Assembly: GCA_017423025.1 (NCBI GenBank)
Contig: JAFPGC010000011.1
Coordinates: 1-61,417, forward strand
Length of the DNA: 61,417 nucleotides
From: Bacteroidales bacterium
GTDB taxonomy: Bacteria > Bacteroidota > Bacteroidia > Bacteroidales > UBA932
Direction of reading: 5' to 3'
Shown here: positions 27,601 through 35,264 of the stretch, in pieces
Position numbering within the stretch: position 1 is the stretch's first letter
Layout of the letters: the number at the start of each line of letters is the position of its first letter
The notes under the pieces: generated by a model
The model's input: only the letters and a program-made list of their open reading frames with translations
Databases searched by the model: none
What the model was told of the DNA's origin: nothing
Position numbers and translations under genes: made by a program

Positions 27601-27779
27601 GAGAATCCGAGTTTGACAGCGCCACGCGCATCCTCCTGTATTTGGCCGATGTCTGCAAGACCTACGGTGAGGTAGACCTGGGCAACGCCATGGTAGACAA
27701 TCTGAAGCAACTGCTGCAGGTCGCCTCCGGATCGGCCTACGACCTGGAAGAGGTGGACGATACTTTGACAATTCAATAA
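24642..27779 (+). CDS. DUF2723 family membrane glycosyltransferase-like protein
   Basis: A 1045-residue protein with about 12 membrane segments followed by a large soluble C-terminal part with helical, TPR-like character. The N-terminal signature SSIEPTASFWDCGEFIASSYKLEVGHPPG identifies DUF2723 (GT117), a GT-C fold related to protein O-mannosyltransferases; the acidic residues in FWDCGE correspond to the catalytic loop of GT-C enzymes. Protein or envelope glycosylation is the likely role. Residues about 112-121 (GDSSATLGMT) come from a palindromic repeat in reverse orientation (24977-25004), in a cytoplasmic or periplasmic loop after the second or third segment. The neighbouring protease gene follows 17 bases later. 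Confidence 0.9.
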   Translation: MDQKTFKKWNWIVALAVLVISGVTYLSSIEPTASFWDCGEFIASSYKLEVGHPPGNPVFQLLARFFTIPVNAQHAAVAVNAMNAILSALTIFLLYFTIVFFAKRVVLSKKEGDSSATLGMTTAQAIAIFGAGAVGALAYCFSDTFWFSAVEGEVYAMSSLFTALVFWAMCKWYDQADEPHANRWIVLIAFLMGLSIGVHLLNLLTIPAFVFMYYYRKNEDKKLPFKRLVGIFAIGVVIEFLLVYLFIPYFPKTAAWFDRLFVNGFGLPYNSGALFFLVGVLALCFWGLFVTLKKEKVFLNTVLLCVTTLAIGFSLFSIVIIRSSVKTPTNEYQPDNPYTLVRYLSREQYGSTPLLYGQYFGAPYEIKSGTYWAPLNGKYIKASAPADAEYNPEGKMLFPRMWSNADPRYIDFYQDYTQGKGTRIRGAQYRKPTFGANMAYFFDYQVNWMYWRYFMWNFVGRQNDIHSPLPGNVFNGNWESGIAFLDQLRLGDQSNAPEPLRNNKGKNHYFFLPLLLGLLGLVFQFDRDKRGSWLVFLMFFMTGIAIVLYLNQPPYQVRERDYAYAGSFYMFAIWIGLGVAAIYQWITESAKKVDPKIAAASTSALCLLVPVLMCAQNWDDHNRSHRYTAPEMAYNYLNSVGPNGLLVTHGDNDTFPLWYAQEIEGVRTDVRVVNTSLLGTDWYIDQMKWACNESKPLPLTVPASQYLYGTNEFVYIAYDDGSPMLLKDVMDVFKDPKMKVALEDGTTMDFICARNIIIPVNKENCLKYGIVPEKFADEIPDQILLTMSKDKNYVSKPELFMLDLLSNYNWDRPLSLLSQGGDINIGIKDYLMYDGFSYRFTPIKNKMGSTDAGKVDALELYNRMKTVYKWDALKRTDWFVDYQNMYTFLGVLSQRQLFVTVANTLIDAGEPEKALEIQNMCQECFPEENFPLETISVGFSGNDYMVAQIIENYYHLGQNEKANDLAARFGDQLLDTAAFYLGWGGLGESEFDSATRILLYLADVCKTYGEVDLGNAMVDNLKQLLQVASGSAYDLEEVDDTLTIQ
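24977..25004. repeat. Palindromic REP-like repeat inside the DUF2723 gene
   Basis: Its reverse complement follows the same skeleton as the atpG and rnfB repeats (TGTCATT, CGAGCG, GCCGAG, ending AATCT). It is inserted in the opposite orientation and read in frame as GDSSATLGMT. Confidence 0.75.
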
Positions 27780-27796
27780 CCCTTAAAGTATATAAA

Positions 27797-30250
27797 ATGA
27801 AAAAACAGATTCTACTGGTGGCGTCTCTGGTCCTGTGCCTGAGCGCCTTCGCCCAGCCCGGTCCCGGTCGTGGACCGCGTCCCGGCGCCGACAAGGATGC
27901 TCCCAAGGAGGAGTCCAAGAAGGAAGCTCCCGTTAACCTGACCTTTACTCAGGGTCTCTTCTCCGTGGCCCAGAACGAAAAAGACTGGTACATGGAAATC
28001 CCCGACAACCTGCTGGGCCGCCGTTTCCTGGCCATCACCCGCTTTGTGAGCAACACCGTGGGTGCCGGCGTGTATGGTGGTGAGGAGGTGAACGAAGCCA
28101 TGCTCTACTGGGAAAAAGCCGCCAACGGCAACCTGCTTTTAAGGGCCGATGTGCTCAATATCTTCGCGGACGAGGATCAGATTATTGACAAGGCCGTCAA
28201 GATTAGCTCCGAGAATCCCATCGTAGCCTCCTTCAAGCCGGAGAAGAACGCCAATGCCGGTGCCACCCGCATCAAGGTCAACAGCCTTTTCGAGGGCGAT
28301 ACCCAGGTGCTTTCCTTCGACAGCGGCAGAAAGCGCCAGTTTAATCTGGGCGGCCTCAAGGGCGACGCCAGCTTCATCCAGAGCGTCCGTACCTATCCCA
28401 TCAACACCGAGGTAACCGTTACCAAGACATACAGTTATAACCAGCCGCAGGGTGGCCCTGGTGCCGGTGGCCCCGGCCCTGCCCGTTCCAGCTCCCTGCC
28501 CGCCGGCCGCGAGACCGGTGTGGTGACTGTAGTCCTCAATACCTCCATGATCCTTCTCCCGGAGAAGCCCATGCAGCAGCGTTATTTTGACCCCCGCGTG
28601 GGTTACTTCGCCAATGGCTACAGCATGTTCTCCGACGACCAGCAGGGTGTCGAGAGCATCCGTTTCATCACCCGCTGGCGCCTGGAAGCCCGTCCCGAGG
28701 ATGTGGAGAAGCAGAAGAGGGGAGAGCTGGTAGAGCCCGTCAAGCCCATTGTCTACTACATTGACCCCGCTACCCCCAAGCAGTGGCGCAAGTACCTCAT
28801 CGCCGGTGTTAACGACTGGCAGAAGGCCTTTGAGCAGGCTGGCTGGAAGAACGCCATCCACGCCGAGGAATGGCCCGAGAATGCCGAGGAGCTGGGCATG
28901 AGCCTAGAAGACGCCCGTTTCTCCGTCATCCGTTACCTGGCTTCCCCCATCGCCAACGCTTACGGTCCCAACGTGCACGATCCCCGCAGCGGTGAAATCA
29001 TCGAAAGCCACATCGGCTGGTATCACAATGTGATGACCCTGGTCCACGACTGGTATCAGATCCAGGCCGGAGCCATCGACCCTCGCGCGCGAACCTTTAA
29101 ATATAGTGAAGAGCTTATGGGAGACCTCATCCGCTTTGTCTCTTCCCACGAGGTGGGTCACACCCTGGGTCTGCGCCACAACAAGGGTTCATCCAGCTTT
29201 ACTCCCGTAGAGAAGCTTCGCGACAAGGCATGGGTGGAAGCCCACGGCCACACCGTTTCCATCATGGACTATGCCCGTTTCAACTATGTAGCCCAGCCCG
29301 AGGACAACATCACCAAGGACGGTATCTATCCCCGCATCAACACCTACGACAAGTGGGCCATCGAATACGGCTACAAGCCCACCTACCTGCCCACCCCTAA
29401 GGAAGACCACCTGTACTGGAACAAGGTCATTATCGAACGCCTCAATGCCGATCCTACTCTGTGGTTCGGAGGCGAGGGCTACGACCAGGATCCCCGCGCC
29501 CAGAGCGAAGATCTGGGTGACGATGCCGTGGCCGCCAGCGAGTACGGTATGCAGAACCTCCAGCGCATTATTGGCCAGCTTCCCGAATGGAATGCCGAGG
29601 AGGCCAACATGTACACCAACCTCAAGCGCATGTACGAGGCCCTGGTTGGCCAGTACAACCGTTATCTGGGTCACGTGGCCATGTCCATCGGAGGCCGCTT
29701 TGTGACCAACCTGAGCATCGAGATGGAAGGCAACAAGTACGCCCCGGTGCCTAAGGCCCAGCAGAAACGCGCCCTGAGCTTCCTTAACCAGAAGGTCTTC
29801 ACCCGTCCTTCCTGGCTGGTAGAGCAGCCCTACATCTTCAATCTGACCGACACTCCGGACAGCTACCTGTATCCGCTCGTCAATAATGTAATCAGCGCCA
29901 GCAGCCTTCTGAACCTGGGCCGTCTGGACCGCATGGACCAGTTTGCCAAGGCCGATGCCAGCAACTATGCTCCTGAGGATTATATGGCCGACCTCCACCA
30001 GATGGTATTCACCGAGCTGGAGAAGGGCTCCAAGGTAGACAGCTACCGCCGTTACCTCCAGAACCGCTTCGTGACCACCGCCCTCGAGGTAGTGAAGGCC
30101 GACAGGACCAAGACCTCTCCCAGCCGCGCCCTCCTCATGGGTGAGCTCCTTGCCATTCAGAAGAAGGCAGCCAAGGCCAAGAGCTCTGACGCCGCTACCG
30201 CCGCCCACTGGCAGGCCATTTCCCAGCAGATTACCAACGCCTTGGACTAG
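27797..30250 (+). CDS. Exported zinc-dependent metalloprotease (metzincin)
   Basis: An 817-residue protein with a signal peptide (MKKQILLVASLVLCLSAFAQ). The zinc site is HEVGHTLGLRH with His451, Glu452 and His455, in the extended metzincin form HExxHxxGxxH; a Met-turn candidate is VSIMDYARF downstream. The region before it (YIDPATPKQWRKYLIAGVNDWQKAFEQAGWK) and after it belong to the DUF5117/DUF5118-associated protease family common in Bacteroidota, though the N-terminal part is short here. Gly/Pro-rich linkers lie at residues 21-45 and near 215-240. Cleavage targets are unknown. It meets the convergent methyltransferase gene with one base between stop codons and no terminator. Confidence 0.9.
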   Translation: MKKQILLVASLVLCLSAFAQPGPGRGPRPGADKDAPKEESKKEAPVNLTFTQGLFSVAQNEKDWYMEIPDNLLGRRFLAITRFVSNTVGAGVYGGEEVNEAMLYWEKAANGNLLLRADVLNIFADEDQIIDKAVKISSENPIVASFKPEKNANAGATRIKVNSLFEGDTQVLSFDSGRKRQFNLGGLKGDASFIQSVRTYPINTEVTVTKTYSYNQPQGGPGAGGPGPARSSSLPAGRETGVVTVVLNTSMILLPEKPMQQRYFDPRVGYFANGYSMFSDDQQGVESIRFITRWRLEARPEDVEKQKRGELVEPVKPIVYYIDPATPKQWRKYLIAGVNDWQKAFEQAGWKNAIHAEEWPENAEELGMSLEDARFSVIRYLASPIANAYGPNVHDPRSGEIIESHIGWYHNVMTLVHDWYQIQAGAIDPRARTFKYSEELMGDLIRFVSSHEVGHTLGLRHNKGSSSFTPVEKLRDKAWVEAHGHTVSIMDYARFNYVAQPEDNITKDGIYPRINTYDKWAIEYGYKPTYLPTPKEDHLYWNKVIIERLNADPTLWFGGEGYDQDPRAQSEDLGDDAVAASEYGMQNLQRIIGQLPEWNAEEANMYTNLKRMYEALVGQYNRYLGHVAMSIGGRFVTNLSIEMEGNKYAPVPKAQQKRALSFLNQKVFTRPSWLVEQPYIFNLTDTPDSYLYPLVNNVISASSLLNLGRLDRMDQFAKADASNYAPEDYMADLHQMVFTELEKGSKVDSYRRYLQNRFVTTALEVVKADRTKTSPSRALLMGELLAIQKKAAKAKSSDAATAAHWQAISQQITNALD

Positions 30251-30251
30251 G

Positions 30252-31199
30252 CTATCGCTTAAGTCTTACGTAAATACTCAGCGGCAACACTTTGCCGAAA
30301 GAATCGTTGAAAGCCAGTTCCCCGGAAGTCATTTCGCGGAACTGGTTTTTGAATGCCTCGCGCACTACCGTTTCGCCCAGGGCGGCGCTGTAGCCGTTGG
30401 AGTAGAGGTTGAGCACCATGAAGGCATCGCGGGGAGAGAGGATATCGGCCACATTCTGGAGAAGGCCGAAGAGTAGCTCGTCCAATTTCCATTTTTCGCC
30501 GTCGGGGCCGTGACCGTAGGCCGGCGGATCCAGGATGATGCCGTCGTACTTGTTGCCGCGCTTGGCTTCGCGTTTGGCGAACTTGAGGGCGTCCTCCACC
30601 ACCCAGCGGATGCCGTCCAGGCCGCTGCGCTCCATATTTTCGCGGGCCCAGGTGACCACCTGGCGCACGGAATCGAGGTGGGTGACATCGGCCCCGGCGC
30701 ACTTGGCGGCCAGGGAAGCGGCGCCCGTGTAGGCGAAGAGGTTCAGCACTTTGGGAGCGGGCAGGCCGTTGGCCTTGTGGATGCGTACCAGGCGGGAGGT
30801 TTCCTTGAAGATGAATTCCCAGTTGGGCGCCTGCTCGGGGAATACGCCCACGTGCTTGAAGCTGGTGAGCCCCAGACGGAGGTTCAGGTGAAGGTCGCTG
30901 GCGGCGTGGGTTTCCGGATCGGCCTCCCCGTTATAGACTATGCTCCACTGGTCTTCCATCTTCTTGGCGCGCTCCCAGGTGCCGCTGTCTTCCTTGCCGG
31001 CCTTGCCGAATCCGGCACCGGGCTTGAAGGTGACGTGCAGCTGGCGCTTCCAATCGGCCTCACTCATGGAGGGGGTCCAGAGGGCCTTGGGTTCTGGCCT
31101 TCTGAGCACGTATTTGCCAAAACGCTCCAGTTTTTCTCCGTTTCCGGAGTCCAGGAGCTCATAGTCTTTCCAATACGAGGCAGGGAATTCGATGGGCAT
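30252..31199 (-). CDS. Class I SAM-dependent methyltransferase, RlmI/RlmK-like
   Basis: A 315-residue methyltransferase. The SAM-binding motif is VLNLFAYTGAASLAAKCAGADVTHLDSV (residues about 150-175) and motif IV is IILDPPAYGHGPDG, the pattern of rRNA m5C methyltransferases related to RlmI and the C-terminal half of RlmKL. No PUA domain is evident; the N-terminus instead has a short beta-rich part. rRNA is the likely target by family, with the exact base unknown. It is divergent from pgk, with the two promoters nearly overlapping. Confidence 0.88.
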   Translation of the reverse strand: MPIEFPASYWKDYELLDSGNGEKLERFGKYVLRRPEPKALWTPSMSEADWKRQLHVTFKPGAGFGKAGKEDSGTWERAKKMEDQWSIVYNGEADPETHAASDLHLNLRLGLTSFKHVGVFPEQAPNWEFIFKETSRLVRIHKANGLPAPKVLNLFAYTGAASLAAKCAGADVTHLDSVRQVVTWARENMERSGLDGIRWVVEDALKFAKREAKRGNKYDGIILDPPAYGHGPDGEKWKLDELLFGLLQNVADILSPRDAFMVLNLYSNGYSAALGETVVREAFKNQFREMTSGELAFNDSFGKVLPLSIYVRLKR

Positions 31200-31224
31200 A
31201 ATCTTGTTGTTTGTCTGTGTCGCA

Positions 31225-31232
31225 CAAAGATA
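31225..31232 (-). promoter_or_regulatory. Promoter -7 box for the methyltransferase gene
   Basis: The minus strand reads TATCTTTG, 25 bases before the start at 31199. It is back to back with the pgk -7 box, 13 bases away. Confidence 0.65.
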
Positions 31233-31245
31233 CGGAAATAATTCT

Positions 31246-31253
31246 TATCTTTG
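31246..31253 (+). promoter_or_regulatory. Promoter -7 box for pgk
   Basis: TATCTTTG, full consensus, 33 bases before the pgk ATG at 31287. Confidence 0.7.
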
Positions 31254-31286
31254 TGGGCTGACAATATATTAAAACCTGATATAGAT

Positions 31287-32540
31287 ATGCAACAATTCAT
31301 TGACAAGTACAATTTTGCCGGTAAAAAGGCTATTGTACGCGTAGACTTCAACGTCCCGCTCAACGAGAACTTCGAAATCACGGACGACACCCGTATCCGT
31401 CGCGCCATGCCCACCCTTAAGAAGGTCCTGGCCGAAGGTGGTTCCATCATCATCATGTCCCATCTGGGCCGTCCCAAGAAGGTAGATCCCAAGTTCTCCC
31501 TGAAGCACATCGTGGGCCGCGTTAGCGAATGCCTGGGCGTTCCCGTCCAGTTCGCCGACGACTGCCAGAAGGCCAAGCCCCAGGCCGATGCGCTGAAGCC
31601 CGGTGAGGCCCTCCTTCTCGAGAACCTCCGCTTCTATGCCGAGGAAGAAGGAAAACCCCGCGGACTGGCCGAAGATGCCACCGACGAGGAGAAGAAGGCT
31701 GCCAAGGCTGTGGTCAAGGCTTCCCAGAAGGAATTCGTGAAGACCCTTGCCTCCTATGCCGATTGCTACATCAACGATGCTTTCGGCACGGCTCACCGCG
31801 CCCACGGCTCCACCGCTCTCATCGCCGAGTACTTCCCCAACGACAAGATGTTCGGCTATCTCATGGAAGGCGAAATCAAGGCCATTGACAACGTACTCAA
31901 GAATGCCCAGCGTCCCCTCACCGCTATCATCGGCGGTTCCAAGGTCAGCTCCAAGCTCGCCGTTCTGAAGAACCTGGTGGGCAAGGTGGACAACCTCATC
32001 ATCGGCGGCGGTATGGGTTATACCTTCATCAAGGCCCAGGGTGGTAAGATCGGTAACTCCCTCCACGAGGACGACCTCATTCCGGACGCTCTCGAGATCC
32101 TGGCTACCGCCAAGGAGAAGGGCGTGAACGTGTCCCTGTCCGTCCAGACCGTTGCCGGTCAGGCCTTTGACAACGACACTCCCCGCCAGATCTTCGACAC
32201 CAACAACATTCCCGACGAGTGGGAAGGTATGGATGCCGCTCCCGCCACGCTGGAGAACTGGAAGAAGATCATCCTGGCTTCCAAGACCATCCTCTGGAAC
32301 GGTCCCGTGGGTGTGTTTGAACTGCCCAACTTCGCCAAGGGTACCCTGCAGATTGCCGAGGACCTCGCTGAAGCTACCAAGAACGGCGCCTACACCCTGG
32401 TTGGTGGCGGCGACTCCGTGGCCGCCGTTACCCAGATGGGTTACGCCGACAAGGTGAGCTACGTATCCACCGGCGGTGGCGCCATGCTGGAGGCCATCGA
32501 AGGCAAGATCCTGCCCGGCATCGCCGCTATCCAGGACTAA
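31287..32540 (+). CDS. pgk: Phosphoglycerate kinase
   Basis: Glycolytic enzyme transferring phosphate from 1,3-bisphosphoglycerate to ADP; 417 residues. The signature [25 protein letters not shown] binds the substrate, followed by MSHLGRPKK, and the nucleotide site GGGDSVAAV lies near the C-terminus. I take ATG 31287 ([15 protein letters not shown]) because it is the family start; an in-frame codon at 31251 would lie within the promoter. Monocistronic, ended by a strong bidirectional terminator. Confidence 0.97.
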   Translation: MQQFIDKYNFAGKKAIVRVDFNVPLNENFEITDDTRIRRAMPTLKKVLAEGGSIIIMSHLGRPKKVDPKFSLKHIVGRVSECLGVPVQFADDCQKAKPQADALKPGEALLLENLRFYAEEEGKPRGLAEDATDEEKKAAKAVVKASQKEFVKTLASYADCYINDAFGTAHRAHGSTALIAEYFPNDKMFGYLMEGEIKAIDNVLKNAQRPLTAIIGGSKVSSKLAVLKNLVGKVDNLIIGGGMGYTFIKAQGGKIGNSLHEDDLIPDALEILATAKEKGVNVSLSVQTVAGQAFDNDTPRQIFDTNNIPDEWEGMDAAPATLENWKKIILASKTILWNGPVGVFELPNFAKGTLQIAEDLAEATKNGAYTLVGGGDSVAAVTQMGYADKVSYVSTGGGAMLEAIEGKILPGIAAIQD

Positions 32541-32585
32541 ATGAGCCGGCCTCCCCGTGGAGGTAAACGACTCTAAATCACTACT

Positions 32586-32632
32586 TTAACAAATTACCCC
32601 CTGGTTGATTTGACCAGGGGGTAATTTGTTAA
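32586..32632. terminator. Bidirectional terminator between pgk and lgt
   Basis: A perfect 20-bp stem (32586-32605 with 32613-32632) around a seven-base loop. The GC-rich top (ACCCCCTGGT) and AT-rich base give a T run on either strand, fitting a terminator for both pgk and the convergent lgt. Confidence 0.92.
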
Positions 32633-32666
32633 AATGCAATATTTCAGGCAGTTATGCCCACGGCGA

Positions 32667-33548
32667 CTATTTCAGCGGACGGGCGAAGTGGGTCTCGGGC
32701 TTGGCCTTGGGGCCGGTTTCGGGATGCACGGCGCGCGCGGGCAGCTTCTTGCGATAGGCCCAAATAAGCAGGCCGATGCCCAGCAGTACGAAGGGGATGC
32801 TCAGCAGCTGGCCCATGTTGAGGGCCATACCGGCCTCAAAGTCCACCTGGTCATTTTTGATGAACTCGATGAGGAAGCGGGAACCGAAGCACACGATCAT
32901 GAAGATGCCCACGAAGGTGCCGCGGTAGACCTTATCCAGCCTTTTCCAGTACAGCCACATGAGGCAGCAGCCCAGCAGGAAGTAGGTTCCGGCCTCGTAT
33001 AACTGAGTGGGGTGGCAGGCCACGGTTTCTCCGTTGCGCTCGAACACGAAGCCCCAGGGCAGGGAGGTGGGACCGCCGTAAATCTCTGAATTGAAGAGGT
33101 TTCCCAGACGGATAAAGCAGGCAGCAAAGGACACCGGGATGACCAGGTGGTCCAGAACCCACACAAAGTCAAAGTCATTCTTGGGGCCGTACTTTTTGGC
33201 GTACCACCAGATACCCAGGATGAGGGCAAGGGTGCCGCCGTGGCTGGCCAGGCCGCCCTTCCAGGGCATGAAAATCTCCAGGAAACCGGCCCAGCTGCCA
33301 AAGTAGTAGTCTGGCTGGTAGAAGATTACATGGCCCAGGCGGGCGCCCACGATGGTGCAGATAAGCAGCATGTACAGCATGGGGTCCAGCAGGTCCGTGG
33401 AAATCTTCTCCCGGACAAAGAAACTCTTCATGATATACCAGCCCAGGATGAATCCGCTTACAAACAGCAGGGAGTACCACCTGAGTTCAAAGCCCCCGAT
33501 ATGCAGAATAGCAGGGTCAATATTCCAATGTATCGCCAAAAATTCCAT
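32667..33548 (-). CDS. lgt: Prolipoprotein diacylglyceryl transferase
   Basis: Lgt adds diacylglycerol to the lipobox Cys of prolipoproteins at the inner membrane. The 293-residue protein starts MEFLAIHWNIDPAILHIGGFELRW and has seven hydrophobic segments. Key stretches are GARLGHVIFYQPDYY, GGLASHGG, IRLGNLFNSEIYG (the family signature with the essential Arg) and VACHPTQLYEA. The start at 33548 is fixed by this family N-terminus and by a -7 box eight bases upstream; the frame stays open for far longer upstream but that is antisense to the efflux genes. It serves the many lipoproteins encoded here. Confidence 0.96.
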   Translation of the reverse strand: MEFLAIHWNIDPAILHIGGFELRWYSLLFVSGFILGWYIMKSFFVREKISTDLLDPMLYMLLICTIVGARLGHVIFYQPDYYFGSWAGFLEIFMPWKGGLASHGGTLALILGIWWYAKKYGPKNDFDFVWVLDHLVIPVSFAACFIRLGNLFNSEIYGGPTSLPWGFVFERNGETVACHPTQLYEAGTYFLLGCCLMWLYWKRLDKVYRGTFVGIFMIVCFGSRFLIEFIKNDQVDFEAGMALNMGQLLSIPFVLLGIGLLIWAYRKKLPARAVHPETGPKAKPETHFARPLK

Positions 33549-33556
33549 AGCAAGGG

Positions 33557-33564
33557 CAAATATA
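33557..33564 (-). promoter_or_regulatory. Promoter -7 box for lgt
   Basis: The minus strand reads TATATTTG, full consensus, eight bases before the ATG at 33548, predicting almost no 5' leader. Confidence 0.65.
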
Positions 33565-33576
33565 CAAAAATTATGC

Positions 33577-33603
33577 AGATTCTTCGCTCCGCTCAGAATG
33601 ACA
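33577..33603. repeat. REP-like repeat, intergenic copy
   Basis: The reverse complement follows the TGTCATT-CTGAGCG-AGCG-AAGAATCT skeleton of the in-gene copies. It is adjacent to the family C repeat at 33613. Confidence 0.7.
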
Positions 33604-33612
33604 AAGGCTGCC

Positions 33613-33668
33613 TCGAAGGTCCTACGGAGCGAAGCGACCCAGGGGGTCTGGGGATTAGGCCCCCAGTC
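33613..33668. repeat. Hairpin repeat family C, copy 2
   Basis: Same order as at 24503-24562: TCGAAGG, CGGAG, a short GC-GAA-GC stem, CGACCCAGGGGGT, then CTGGGG (33648-33653) pairing with CCCCAG (33661-33666). The stem is shorter than in copy 1 but remains paired. Confidence 0.8.
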
Positions 33669-33680
33669 TGTCAATGACAG

Positions 33681-33737
33681 AAAATTACTACAAAAACAAA
33701 CCAAGCCTTGCGGCGGCGTGATTTTTGTAGTAATTTT
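33681..33737. repeat. Inverted repeat containing the efflux operon promoter
   Basis: Arms 33681-33696 and 33722-33737 (16 bp) are perfectly complementary with a 25-base loop. The right arm contains most of the -7 box TAATTTTG. Confidence 0.85.
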
Positions 33738-33738
33738 G
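33731..33738 (+). promoter_or_regulatory. Promoter -7 box for the RND efflux operon
   Basis: TAATTTTG matches TAnnTTTG and lies 21 bases before the ATG at 33759. Confidence 0.6.
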
Positions 33739-33758
33739 CGACTTATTTTGTTAGTTAT

Positions 33759-35252
33759 ATGTGTGTTAGAAAAATCGTTATTGCGCTCGCGCTCCTGATT
33801 CCCGGGATGGCGTGGGCACAATTCCAAGGAAATGAACGTCCTGCAGGAGACTCCACCTTGGTGCTCTCCCTGGACGATGCCATCAAGATTGCCCTTTCGG
33901 AAAACACCAGCGTAAAGATGGCCGATATGGAAATCCAGCGCCTCAAGTACGCCCGCAAGGGCACGTATGCCGCCCTGTTCCCTCAGGTGAACGGCTCCGG
34001 ATCCTATCAGCGCACCATCAAAAGGCAAGTGATGTACATGGGCGGCGGAGACGACAGCGGTTCCGGCGGCGGAACCTCCAGCATGTTCGCCGGTATCCTG
34101 GAACCCATCGAGTGGTACCTGAACCAGCTCATTGCCCAGGCTCCCGGCCCCATTGAGCCCTATGTGCCCAAGCCTACTCCCGAAGACGAGAATACCGGCG
34201 GAATCGCCGTGGGCCGACTCAACACCTGGAGCGCCGGCATCAACGCTTCCATGCCGCTGGTGAATGCCCAGCTGTGGGAGAACATCTCCATATCGGCCGA
34301 TCAAGTAGAACTGGCCGTGGAGAAGGCCCGCGAGAGCCGTCTGGGCACCGTGACCTCCGTGAAGCAGGCCTATTACGCCGTGCTTCTGGCCAAAGAGGCC
34401 TTCGAAGTGTACAAGCAGGTTTACGAAAACGCCGTAGAGAACTTCCGCCAGACGGAAATGAAATACAACGTGCAGAAGGCCTCCGAACTGGATTATACAC
34501 GGGCCAAGAGCAACGTGGCTGCGGCCATTCCCAATGTATACAATGCCGAAAGCAGCATCATGCTGGCTCTGTGGCAGCTCAAGGCCGTGATGGGCCTGGA
34601 ACTGGAGCGTGAGATTGACGTGACGGGCAGCCTGGACGACTACGCCCAGACCATGTTCCGCGACATGAACGAAGGTGAAAACGCCGACCTGGAGCGCAAC
34701 ACCACCCTCCGTCAGCTGGATATGCAGGCCGAGCAGTTGGCCAAGACCGTGCGGATGCAGCAGTATGCATACATCCCCAGCCTCAACCTCAGTTTTGCCT
34801 ACAGCTTCAACGCCATGGCGGACAACTTCAAGTTCAGCGAATACCGTTGGACTCCGTATTCCTACGTGGGCCTGAGCCTGAGCATTCCTATCTTCTCCGG
34901 CGGCCAGCGCCATTACGCCATCAAGCAGACGCGCGTACAGGCCGATGAACTGGCCCTCCAGCGCCAGAACACGGAGCGCCAGCTGCGAATCAGCATCCAT
35001 CAGAGCCTCCAGACCATGGATACGGCCATGCGTACCTACGACTCCGCCAGGGACGCCGCAGGAACGGCCCAGAAGGCCTATGACATTGCCGCCAAGAGCT
35101 ACCAGCTGGGCAAGAGCACGCTCACAGACCTGAGCAACACCGAGCTCACCCTCACCCAGACCAAGCTTCAGGCAGTACAGGCCGTGTATAATTTTGTAGT
35201 GGCCAAGGCCGGCCTGGAACAGACCCTGGGCTACGATTTCACCGAAGAATAA
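33759..35252 (+). CDS. TolC-family outer membrane efflux protein
   Basis: A 497-residue outer membrane channel protein with signal peptide MCVRKIVIALALLIPGMAWAQ. Two repeats of long helices and beta strands are typical of TolC/OprM: LSLDDAIKIALSENTSVKMADMEIQRL near the start and KSYQLGKSTLTDLSNTELTLTQTK near the end. An insertion of about 65 residues (near 85-150) rich in Gly, Ser and Pro breaks the first repeat. It forms the outer component of the tripartite pump encoded by the next two genes. The ATG at 33759 is chosen because it begins the signal peptide. Confidence 0.93.
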   Translation: MCVRKIVIALALLIPGMAWAQFQGNERPAGDSTLVLSLDDAIKIALSENTSVKMADMEIQRLKYARKGTYAALFPQVNGSGSYQRTIKRQVMYMGGGDDSGSGGGTSSMFAGILEPIEWYLNQLIAQAPGPIEPYVPKPTPEDENTGGIAVGRLNTWSAGINASMPLVNAQLWENISISADQVELAVEKARESRLGTVTSVKQAYYAVLLAKEAFEVYKQVYENAVENFRQTEMKYNVQKASELDYTRAKSNVAAAIPNVYNAESSIMLALWQLKAVMGLELEREIDVTGSLDDYAQTMFRDMNEGENADLERNTTLRQLDMQAEQLAKTVRMQQYAYIPSLNLSFAYSFNAMADNFKFSEYRWTPYSYVGLSLSIPIFSGGQRHYAIKQTRVQADELALQRQNTERQLRISIHQSLQTMDTAMRTYDSARDAAGTAQKAYDIAAKSYQLGKSTLTDLSNTELTLTQTKLQAVQAVYNFVVAKAGLEQTLGYDFTEE

Positions 35253-35264
35253 AAAAGTACAGAT

